Assembly (NCBI RefSeq): GCF_014652875.1
Contig: NZ_BMZQ01000004.1
Span: 1 to 64,000, forward strand
DNA from: Tianweitania populi
Lineage (GTDB): Bacteria; Pseudomonadota; Alphaproteobacteria; Rhizobiales; Rhizobiaceae
Direction of reading: 5' to 3'
DNA length: 64,000 bases
Shown: positions 25,049 through 32,148 of the stretch, in pieces
Position numbering within the stretch: position 1 is the first letter of the stretch
Layout: every line of letters starts with the position of its first letter
Notes under the pieces: generated by a model
The model's input: the letters and a program-made list of their open reading frames with translations, nothing else
The model's database searches: none
What the model was told of the DNA's origin: nothing
Translations under genes and position numbers: made by a program

Positions 25049-26290
25049 TTAGAGCAGCGGCTGGATTGCTGCGCAGACACCCTGAAGCGATTTCGCGACG
25101 TCGGCATCCGGCCGCCACAAGGCGTCCACACGCGGCTTCATGGCAGCGAGAATTTGCGGAACGCGTTCATGCGCGGCGACGACGCGACCTTTTTCGATCC
25201 CGGCCGCAACGAAGCCCATCATCTCAGGCGAGAGATACTGGTTCTTGTTGAGGAAGGCGTCGCTCGTCAAAACGCTGCGGCGCGCCGGCGGGAAGAACTG
25301 CGCCAATGCGGCCACGCCTTCCTTGTCTGTCATCTGCGCAACCAGTTCGGCGGCGAGTTCCTTGTTCGGGCTTGCCTCGAACACAACGAAGCCAGCCTGA
25401 CCGATCACCGGACCTTCTTCGCCGTTCGGACCCGTCGGCAACGGCGCGACGCCCCAATCAAATCCAGCTTCCTTCATTTTCGAGGCGCGGGAGATCTGAT
25501 TCACCGTCATGGCCGAATCGCCGGAGAAGTAGTCGCCCTGCGTGCCGGGCGGCACGATCGTCTTGTCCTTGAACACCATGTCGTGGATCTGCTGCACGGC
25601 TTTCACCGCGCCGGGGCTTTCCAGACCACACTGGCCATTTTCCCACAGGTCGCCGCCATAAGCGCGAATGGGCGGAAGCAGCGCATGCGTCATGCGCGAG
25701 GCGTAACCTTCGCCGTCCTTGAATTCGAAGGCATACTTGCCGGGATTGGCTGCAACAAGCTGCTTGGAAACCTCCTGGAACTTCGTCATGTTCCACTCGC
25801 CTTTTTCGGCAAGCTGCTTCGGATCTTCCAGCCCGGCCTTATCGAACATGGCCTTGTTGTAGTAGATCAGGAAAGGCGAGGTCGAGAACGGGACGCCATA
25901 GACCTGATCGCCCTTGCGCCATAGCGCCATGGCCGGATCGGTGAAGTCGGCCAGATCGTAATTCGGGAATGCCTGTAGGACCGGCGTTAGGTCCATGAGG
26001 ATATTAGCCTCGATGAAGGCGGGGGCCGCATCTTCCATCATCCAGGCGACGTCTGGGGCTTTGCCGCCGGCAACCTGGAACGAAAGCTTCTGCGTGTAGT
26101 CGGCGACCGGAATGGTTTCGAACCTCACATTCACGCCGGGATGCGAAGCCTTAAAGCCATCGGCAAGTTGGTTGAGAAGTTTTAGATGCGGCTCGCTGCT
26201 CGTGTAAACAGCAACCCGTAGGTCCTGTGCTGATGCCTGCGCCGCCATCAAGACCATGGCGGATGCTGTGAGTGTAAAAATGCCCTTCAT
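25049..26290 (-). CDS. Extracellular sugar-binding protein (SBP_bac_1)
   Basis: A 413-residue family 1 binding protein for the CUT1 importer. A Sec signal peptide covers about residues 1-21 (cleavage after ASAQ). The mature part shows VAYTSSEPHLKLLNQL-like N-terminus, GKAPDVAWMMEDAAPAF and the family strand YGVPFSTSPFLIYYNKAMFD. ATG 26290 has a strong GGGAGGAAA. The genetic context (mannonate dehydratase, enolase-superfamily dehydratase) suggests a hexuronate, aldonate or a small uronate-containing oligosaccharide as ligand. Confidence 0.92.
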   Translation of the reverse strand: MKGIFTLTASAMVLMAAQASAQDLRVAVYTSSEPHLKLLNQLADGFKASHPGVNVRFETIPVADYTQKLSFQVAGGKAPDVAWMMEDAAPAFIEANILMDLTPVLQAFPNYDLADFTDPAMALWRKGDQVYGVPFSTSPFLIYYNKAMFDKAGLEDPKQLAEKGEWNMTKFQEVSKQLVAANPGKYAFEFKDGEGYASRMTHALLPPIRAYGGDLWENGQCGLESPGAVKAVQQIHDMVFKDKTIVPPGTQGDYFSGDSAMTVNQISRASKMKEAGFDWGVAPLPTGPNGEEGPVIGQAGFVVFEASPNKELAAELVAQMTDKEGVAALAQFFPPARRSVLTSDAFLNKNQYLSPEMMGFVAAGIEKGRVVAAHERVPQILAAMKPRVDALWRPDADVAKSLQGVCAAIQPLL

Positions 26291-26341
26291 CGTTTCCTCC
26301 CGATGTGAAGACTAGGTGCTGCGCTCGAGCGCGGTTTTTGC

Positions 26342-27130
26342 TCAGGTCACTTCAAGCGTTTGAGCGACGGGGGCATCGCCGATCGACCAGCCGCCATTGA
26401 TGGGTATGTCGGCGCCAGTGACATAGGCCGCCGCGTCGCTGCACAGATAGACATAGGCGCCGACGAGGTCGGCTGGTTTGCCAGGTCGGCCGGCCGGTAT
26501 CTTGGCGCTGACCGCCCTGCGAAATTGGCTGTTGGCGTATAGCTGAGCGTTCGCCTCGATTTCGATCGCGCCCGGCGAAACGACGTTCATCGTCACACCG
26601 GCAGACGCGACCTCTCGTCCGATCGCGCGAATGGTTGTGAGCTGCGCTGATTTCATGGCCGCGTACACAACCGTTTCGGCGCGTGGACGTGTCGCCATGA
26701 TGCTGCCGGTGGCGACCACTCTGCCCCAGCCACGTTCTGCCATTGGCGGCACCAAACGCTGGGTCACCGTCAGCAAAGCGGCAAAGTTCGCGGCGACGTG
26801 ATCGACGACGGTCTCTTGCGAGACTTCATTCCACGTCCCGCGTCGCTCAATCGCCGCGTTCCAGATCAGGATGTCGATCTCGCCTAGCTGCAACGCTTCT
26901 TCCGAAAACCGTGCTGCCGCATCCGTCTGGGTAAAGTCGGCTTCCAGCACAGGCACCGAGCCGCCGATGCTTTGCGCAAGCGATCGAGCGCCAGCCTCAT
27001 CCTTGTAATAATGCAGCACAAGAGAGGCGCCATGTTCGGCCAAGCCTTGGGCCACCGCACGACCGATGCCGGAGCTCGCGCCGGTCACGAGCGCTCGCTT
27101 CCCAGCCAGCGAGAACTGGTCAGCACTCAT
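26342..27130 (-). CDS. Short-chain dehydrogenase/reductase
   Basis: A 262-residue classical SDR with cofactor motif TGASSGIGRAVA near residue 17, the NAA-type motif in IWNAAIERRG, catalytic Ser in ATGSIMATR and Tyr-Lys in YAAMK, and a conserved SDR C-terminal PINGGWS. It overlaps the regulator gene's stop by four bases and precedes the binding-protein gene. In a mannonate cluster it could be a fructuronate reductase-like or aldonate dehydrogenase, making the substrate for uxuA, but SDR sequence alone does not fix this. Confidence 0.88.
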   Translation of the reverse strand: MSADQFSLAGKRALVTGASSGIGRAVAQGLAEHGASLVLHYYKDEAGARSLAQSIGGSVPVLEADFTQTDAAARFSEEALQLGEIDILIWNAAIERRGTWNEVSQETVVDHVAANFAALLTVTQRLVPPMAERGWGRVVATGSIMATRPRAETVVYAAMKSAQLTTIRAIGREVASAGVTMNVVSPGAIEIEANAQLYANSQFRRAVSAKIPAGRPGKPADLVGAYVYLCSDAAAYVTGADIPINGGWSIGDAPVAQTLEVT

Positions 27131-27873
27131 TGCTGGCCTCGCCGCTCATCTTCAGCGACCTCGACGGAAGCGATGTCAGCCGCTTCATAATGCGCGAGGA
27201 TCTTCTCTTCCGCCTGAGCCGCATCGCCGGCTTCGATCGCCTGCAAGATCCCGGCATGCCGCGCGACTGTCTTTCGCCAATCATCCTGCGTGCGTTTCGA
27301 GCGGTTCGAGAAGATTTCCGAAACCTGGCGCTGGATCGAGCGCAGTCCCTCGATCTGGATGCGGATCATGGAATTTCCCGTCGCCATCGCCATACCGAGA
27401 TGGAAACGGATATCCGCATCGGTGAAGTCAGCCGGCTTTCCAACCGATGCATTAAGATCGGCCAGCGCTTCCCGCATAACGGCAAGTCCATCCCCATCGC
27501 GGCGGGTCGCTGCCAATCTGGCGACGCCGACTTCCATGACACGCCGCATTTCGTTTGCTTCGCGCAGCGACTTGATGCTGGAGCGGACGGCATAGCCATA
27601 GATCTTGTCCATGGGCTCGCCGCTCAGAGCCTTGGCGCGCGCAACCTTGCCCTGCTGTGTCGAGACGAGCCCGGCGGATGTGAGTTGCCTCAGCGCTTCT
27701 CTCGCAATTGGGCGCGAAACGCCGAACTCCCGCGCGATCTCGCCTTCCGGCGGCAGTGCTTCACCCGGCGCAATGCTGCCTTCGAGCAGCGCTGCGGCAA
27801 TCGCGTCAGATACCGTGTCGGCAAGCCGAAGCGGACTGGCCACCTTTCCGCTGAAGATCGTGCTGCGTTTCAT
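27127..27873 (-). CDS. GntR-family regulator (FadR/FCD subfamily)
   Basis: A 248-residue repressor-type protein: winged HTH at about residues 15-85 (PEGEIAREFGVSRPIAREAL) and an all-helical FCD ligand domain with the metal-binding Asp/His set (DIRFHLGM, ARHAGIL, LAHYEAAD). I chose ATG 27873, the second Met, because GGAGGT lies nine bases before it and touches the first Met at 27882. FCD regulators sense sugar acids and organic acids. It heads the minus-strand sugar operon and faces the divergent dehydratase operon; the palindrome in between is its likely operator. Confidence 0.9.
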   Translation of the reverse strand: MKRSTIFSGKVASPLRLADTVSDAIAAALLEGSIAPGEALPPEGEIAREFGVSRPIAREALRQLTSAGLVSTQQGKVARAKALSGEPMDKIYGYAVRSSIKSLREANEMRRVMEVGVARLAATRRDGDGLAVMREALADLNASVGKPADFTDADIRFHLGMAMATGNSMIRIQIEGLRSIQRQVSEIFSNRSKRTQDDWRKTVARHAGILQAIEAGDAAQAEEKILAHYEAADIASVEVAEDERRGQQ

Positions 27874-27896
27874 TTCGTTCATACCTCCAACCTAAC

Positions 27897-27915
27897 GCCA
27901 ACTTTTTAACTTGGC
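27897..27915. promoter_or_regulatory. Operator-like palindrome between divergent sugar-acid operons
   Basis: GCCAAnTTnnnAAnTTGGC forms an imperfect dyad, with weaker outer arms CCTA (27891-27894) and TAGG (27919-27922). It lies 24 bases before the regulator's start codon and about 70 bases before the dehydratase start. Position and symmetry fit a GntR-type dimer that would control both arms. The dyad itself is seen; the assignment is inferred. Confidence 0.5.
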
Positions 27916-27983
27916 AACTAGGTTTGTTTGTTGATAGGTTTCTCTGTGACTTCGAACTTAGCAGGGTATTGAAAGCCACGGGC

Positions 27984-29111
27984 ATGACTTCCGCGCCGAT
28001 CGAGATTGTCGATGTCATCGCGCATCCGCTTCAGCAAAGCCTCCCGATCCCGACGGTCACCTCGTGGGGCACTTACACGACTGTTGGAATGGTGCTCGTC
28101 GAGGTGCGAACACGCGACGGCTTGGTTGGCGTTGGTGAAACGCTGGGACGCTTCGCGCCGAAGGCCTATGCCGAGCTCATTCACTCGGCTCTGCGCCCTC
28201 GCCTGATTGGCCAAGATGCTCGCAATATTGCCGCGCTCTGGGCCAGCATGCGTCGCGCTTTGTCCGGCCGTTCGGGTGGAATGCTGATCGAAGCGATCGC
28301 AGGCGTCGACATCGCTCTGTGGGATATTGCCGGCAAGGCCGCGCGCCAACCGATCTCCAAGTTGCTTGGCGGAATGGGGCGCGAGCAGATCGACGTTTAC
28401 GCCGCGGCGGTGAATTGGGGTTCAAACGAACAGGCCGACCGCGAGCTCCAGCGCTACCTGGACGAAGGCTTCACAAAGATCAAAGTCAAGTTGGCCAATC
28501 CAGTGCCTGAAGCGTGCAAACGCGTGGAGCGGATGCGCCAGCGGGCGGGCGACCAGATCGGTCTGTGTGTCGATGCCAACTGGGCTTATGAGCTCGACGA
28601 GGCGCTCGAGATCGGTCGCGCTTTATCGGATAACGGCTACTTCTGGTTCGAGGAACCGCTCGCACCGGAAAACGAGCAAGGCTACGAGGAACTGCGCAAG
28701 CGCTGTTCTGTGCCGCTCGCTGCCGGTGAAAGCAATTACACGCTTGATCAGGCAACGCGGCTTCTGTCCTCGCGCACCCTTTCGATCCTGCAGCCGGATA
28801 TCGCTCGTTCGGGCGGCTTCACGGAAACCCGCCGGATGGCGGATTACGCAGCCGCGCATGGCGTGGCCTACGCCCCGCATATCGGCATGTCCGGCATCAT
28901 CTGCGAGACCGCGAGCGTCCATCTCGCGGCCACGGTTCCCAACTTCAAAATTCTCGAATGCGAGTGCGATCGCAGCCCCTTCAAGACGCTTCTGGCCGAT
29001 CTTGAGCCGGGCTGCCTGCGACAGAAAAACGGTGTTCTCGACGTGCCGCAAGGCCCCGGTCTGGGCATCGAAATCAACTGGGACGCCGTAAAGACCCTGA
29101 GGGCTGTATGA
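27984..29111 (+). CDS. Enolase-superfamily sugar-acid dehydratase (mandelate racemase group)
   Basis: A 375-residue TIM-barrel enzyme that would abstract a proton next to a carboxylate and eliminate water from an aldonate or aldarate. Metal ligands are Asp197 (CVDANW), Glu223 (WFEEPL) and Glu249 (AAGESNY). The acid-base residues are Lys167/Lys169 (TKIKVK) on one side and the Asp272-His299 dyad (QPDIARSGG; APHIGMSG) on the other, which places it in the mandelate racemase-type group. I chose ATG 27984 (MTSAPIEIV); the preceding open frame overlaps the operator region and has no ribosome binding site. It starts the plus-strand arm of the sugar-acid locus. The exact substrate cannot be read from sequence. 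Confidence 0.88.
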   Translation: MTSAPIEIVDVIAHPLQQSLPIPTVTSWGTYTTVGMVLVEVRTRDGLVGVGETLGRFAPKAYAELIHSALRPRLIGQDARNIAALWASMRRALSGRSGGMLIEAIAGVDIALWDIAGKAARQPISKLLGGMGREQIDVYAAAVNWGSNEQADRELQRYLDEGFTKIKVKLANPVPEACKRVERMRQRAGDQIGLCVDANWAYELDEALEIGRALSDNGYFWFEEPLAPENEQGYEELRKRCSVPLAAGESNYTLDQATRLLSSRTLSILQPDIARSGGFTETRRMADYAAAHGVAYAPHIGMSGIICETASVHLAATVPNFKILECECDRSPFKTLLADLEPGCLRQKNGVLDVPQGPGLGIEINWDAVKTLRAV

Positions 29112-29112
29112 C

Positions 29113-30015
29113 ATGAATGAACAAACCAACACGAGCTTGGCGCATGACCTGCGTCTGGCCCTCTTGCGATCCGATCCCGCACTCAGCCACTTTGATCCCC
29201 TTCCCCGCATCATTGCCAATGACAGCTTCGCCAAGGGCCATTGCGGTTGGTCGCAACTGGTCGGCAACTACGAAGGCGATCTTGATACGATGCTGCCGGG
29301 CTATGCGCAGCACAGCAGCGCCATGCTGTCCACGCTGTCGCATTGGGATGCCGGCTCGCATGGCGGCATGAATTCGTCCTATGCGCTCAAGATCGCCACC
29401 AAGCCCGTTGCCGGCTCTCGCAATGTCGCGATCAAACGGCATACGTTCCGCAAGCGCGGTCCGATCCGCCTGGAAGCCTATGTCACCTTCAAGCCGGAAG
29501 CCAACGAACTGAAACTGTCTGAAACGGATGTTCGATCCTTCGGCTTCCTGTTCGATCTACAGGGCGGCGATCAGGATGGCGATGCACTACGCGTGATGCC
29601 GCATCTGCGGTTCCTCAATGCCGAGAACGGCCATCATACGCAGAAGTGGCAGTTCAAGCAGCGCACCAGCGATATCAAGCCGATGGGCGCCGAGGACAAG
29701 ATCGTCAGCCACGACCACCTCAATCCCAATGACTGGCAGGACCTGCCGGGCGGCGGGCAGCGTCTTTGTTACAACGAAATCCCGACAAAGGTGAACTGGA
29801 CCTATCTCTGCTTCGACTTCGATCTGGAAACGATGCAGGCCACGGGCTTTCGCTGCAACGACCGCGTGTTCGACGTAAGTGGGTTCGAGAGCATCAAGAT
29901 CCCCGCCATGAAGAACCTTTGGTGCATGCTCAACATATGCCTGTTTGCCGAAACCGACACAAATAAGCGCGCCTTTCTGTATGTCGATTCCGTTTGTCTT
30001 TCGGGAGACTTCTGA
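29113..30015 (+). CDS. Uncharacterised protein, 300 aa, in a sugar-acid operon
   Basis: I do not recognise a function; it may belong to a DUF family (possibly DUF6772, from memory and unverified). It lacks a signal peptide and membrane segments, so it is cytosolic. The sequence is rich in beta strands and aromatic residues (KIATKPVAGSRNVAIKRHTF, RLEAYVTFKPEANELKLS, NWTYLCFDFDLETMQATGFR), a pattern typical of concanavalin/jelly-roll folds that bind carbohydrate. It starts one base after the dehydratase stop and overlaps the next gene's start (TGATG). A carbohydrate-binding, epimerase or lyase role for the imported sugar acid would fit, but no catalytic motif stands out. Confidence 0.8.
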   Translation: MNEQTNTSLAHDLRLALLRSDPALSHFDPLPRIIANDSFAKGHCGWSQLVGNYEGDLDTMLPGYAQHSSAMLSTLSHWDAGSHGGMNSSYALKIATKPVAGSRNVAIKRHTFRKRGPIRLEAYVTFKPEANELKLSETDVRSFGFLFDLQGGDQDGDALRVMPHLRFLNAENGHHTQKWQFKQRTSDIKPMGAEDKIVSHDHLNPNDWQDLPGGGQRLCYNEIPTKVNWTYLCFDFDLETMQATGFRCNDRVFDVSGFESIKIPAMKNLWCMLNICLFAETDTNKRAFLYVDSVCLSGDF

Positions 30016-30350
30016 TGCTGCCGGAAAACATCACCGCCGTCGTCACCCGCAACGAGACATGGGCCGGCGTGGCGGCAAGCGAGCCTTACGAGGCGGGATG
30101 GGCCAAAGAAGCGGTCTTTTTCGTCCGCGCCTTGAAGCAGCCCGTCGGAATGCCCGCAAAAGCCTTTGTCGATATTTCTCCCGACGGCATCCGCTGGGTG
30201 CCCGAAGGAACGGAGTTCACCCTGCCCTCTTCCCGCGACGGCATTTCGGTCGCCCGGGTCAGCCACTTTGGCAATTGGCTGCGCGTGCGTGCGCAGTTCG
30301 ATGACGGCGCCGAATGCACCGTTCTTGTCACCCTCCACCTGAAAGCCTGA
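30015..30350 (+). CDS. Uncharacterised small protein, 111 aa
   Basis: The start ATG 30015 overlaps the previous stop, so it is co-translated with the 300-residue protein. It is predicted to be a small beta sandwich (NETWAGVAASEPYEAGWAKE, FFVRALKQP, AKAFVDISPDGIRWVPEGTE, GNWLRVRAQFDDG, CTVLVTLHLKA), without signal peptide or membrane segment. I cannot name a family. The tight coupling suggests a complex with the 300-residue protein. Confidence 0.75.
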   Translation: MLPENITAVVTRNETWAGVAASEPYEAGWAKEAVFFVRALKQPVGMPAKAFVDISPDGIRWVPEGTEFTLPSSRDGISVARVSHFGNWLRVRAQFDDGAECTVLVTLHLKA

Positions 30351-30354
30351 ACCG

Positions 30355-31128
30355 ATGACACCCTATCCGACATTTGCCTCTGATGCCTTTGCCGGCAAGA
30401 CCGTCCTCATCACCGGCGCCGCCAGTGGCATGGGCTTCGAAACGGCCCGCGCCTTCCTGAGCAAGGGTGCTGAAATCGTTCTCGCCGACCGCGATGCTGA
30501 AGGTTTGGCACGGGCGAAAAGCGAGCTGTCAGGCAAGGTCCATACGGTCACCGTGGATATTGGGCAGAATGACAGCATCGAAACGATGTTCGCCTATTGC
30601 GATGCCAACCTGGCTCAGCTCGACCATGTGATCTGCTGCGCAGCCATCATTACCGCGAAGAAGATCCCCGATCAGGATTGGGCGCACTGGGAGCGCGTGA
30701 TGTCGGTGAACCTTCTGGGAACCTTCTTCACCGTGAAGGGAGCCGTGACCCGGATGCTTGGCAACGCTGAAGGCGGCAACATCGTCTGCGTCGCTTCCGA
30801 TGTCGCCTATCACGGTGGTGGCGGTCTGATCGCAGACACCGCCTATGCGGCTTCAAAGGCGGGCACGCTTTCGATCGTCAAATCCGTTGGTCGCGAATTG
30901 GCAGGCAAGAATGTGCGCATCAACGCGCTCAATCCCGGCCCCACCGACTCGCCGATGCACAACCACATCGATCCCGCGCTCAAAGAGCGCATCGCAGCCA
31001 ACCTCCCCCGCCGTCGCATGGGCCGGCCGCATGACATGGCTGCTGCAATCCTCTTCCTGTGCTCACCCGAAGCCAGCTTCGTTTACGGTACGGCCGTGGA
31101 TGTCGATGGGGGATCGAGTTTCAGGTGA
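30355..31128 (+). CDS. Short-chain dehydrogenase/reductase
   Basis: A 257-residue SDR: cofactor loop TGAASGMGFETA, Asp in VLADRDAEG (favouring NAD over NADP), Ser in CVASDVAYH and Tyr-Lys in YAASKAG, C-terminal VDVDGGSSFR. It starts four bases after the 111-residue gene and closes the plus-strand sugar-acid arm. It probably oxidises a sugar or sugar-acid hydroxyl; the locus has a second, different SDR at 26342-27130. Confidence 0.88.
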   Translation: MTPYPTFASDAFAGKTVLITGAASGMGFETARAFLSKGAEIVLADRDAEGLARAKSELSGKVHTVTVDIGQNDSIETMFAYCDANLAQLDHVICCAAIITAKKIPDQDWAHWERVMSVNLLGTFFTVKGAVTRMLGNAEGGNIVCVASDVAYHGGGGLIADTAYAASKAGTLSIVKSVGRELAGKNVRINALNPGPTDSPMHNHIDPALKERIAANLPRRRMGRPHDMAAAILFLCSPEASFVYGTAVDVDGGSSFR

Positions 31129-31182
31129 TGAGCTAAAGCACTCACCAAGCGGAATGCAACTTTCCAACAGCGTCTTACGAAA

Positions 31183-31216
31183 GCTGACTCACCTGACCCG
31201 GTCAGGCTGCGTCAGC
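31183..31216. terminator. Inverted repeat between convergent genes
   Basis: Outer arms GCTGAC/GTCAGC and inner arms CCTGA/TCAGG pair around a short loop. It lies between the SDR stop and the esterase stop, so it may terminate both transcripts. There is no T-run on either strand. Confidence 0.35.
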
Positions 31217-31243
31217 CATTCGGAACGCACAAAATACAAGGTT

Positions 31244-32131
31244 CTACTGCTTCAAAGAAAAGGCGACCTGCACGGCGCGCGCGATGGCGGGCGTCGGTGC
31301 CGACATGTGGGTGTGGTTGGCTAGGTTTTCGAAGCTGGTCTGGAGGTTTGCACCATCTGGCTCAGCAAGCTTGGCGGCCATCTCTTCCGCATAGGCCAGC
31401 GTGCGTTCTGTTTTCTTGCTGATGAGGCGGGCTGCGGCATCCTCGTTCCCTTCCTGGAAGGGCGCCAGACGCTCCCCTTCATGCTCGCCGGCAGAGAGGT
31501 GAATGCTCGGACGGACTGGGAGATCGAAAGTCGCCGCCTTTTCCGTGCGCAGGATCGCGCAGTCATCCCAGTGGATGGTGGGACTGACGGCAATGATCTT
31601 CTGGAACAAGCCAGGGCGCGTAAACAGCGCATGGAGGGCAAACAGCCCGCCAAACGAATGGCCGAACAGGCTTTTGCGCGCGGGGTCGATTTTCGTGCGC
31701 GCGGTAATGAAAGGCAGGAGACGCGATTCCAGAAAGTCGAGGAACTCGTCGGCGCCGCCCGTTCGAACCGGTGGCCCATCCGGCGTATAAGGCGGGAAGC
31801 TGGTTCCAGGCGGCGGGCTCAGATCCCACGACCGGCGCAGCGGATCATAGGCCTCCTCGGTTGGATAACCGACCGCCGCGATCACACCCCAGCCTATATT
31901 GGTGCCCTTGGGATAATCGGCTTGCGACCGCAGGGCATCGACCGCAGTTCCAAAGCAGCTGTTTCCGTCCGTCATCAGCAACAGCGGCCAGCCCTCTCCC
32001 GGCATGGTCCGCGCCGGAAGATAGTCGGGCACTTCCATGCGAGGCACATAAAGCAGCAGGCGATAAACCGCTCCGCTCGCCGCCTCGATGTCATGGACGC
32101 TCGCGCCAGCGAGCGAATAGGCGTTCGACAT
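31244..32131 (-). CDS. Alpha/beta-hydrolase, siderophore esterase (IroE/Fes-like)
   Basis: A 295-residue esterase with the nucleophile elbow GHSFGG (Ser159) and a likely catalytic His at 273-275 (ANHTHMS); PTIHWDD is typical of the enterochelin-esterase-like group. No signal peptide is seen, so it acts in the cytosol. It follows the TonB receptor gene by 17 bases on the same strand. Such enzymes hydrolyse ester-linked siderophores after uptake to release iron. The substrate would be a siderophore with ester bonds, compatible with fusarinine- or enterobactin-like compounds. Confidence 0.85.
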   Translation of the reverse strand: MSNAYSLAGASVHDIEAASGAVYRLLLYVPRMEVPDYLPARTMPGEGWPLLLMTDGNSCFGTAVDALRSQADYPKGTNIGWGVIAAVGYPTEEAYDPLRRSWDLSPPPGTSFPPYTPDGPPVRTGGADEFLDFLESRLLPFITARTKIDPARKSLFGHSFGGLFALHALFTRPGLFQKIIAVSPTIHWDDCAILRTEKAATFDLPVRPSIHLSAGEHEGERLAPFQEGNEDAAARLISKKTERTLAYAEEMAAKLAEPDGANLQTSFENLANHTHMSAPTPAIARAVQVAFSLKQ

Positions 32132-32148
32132 GGCGGGCCCGATGCCTT

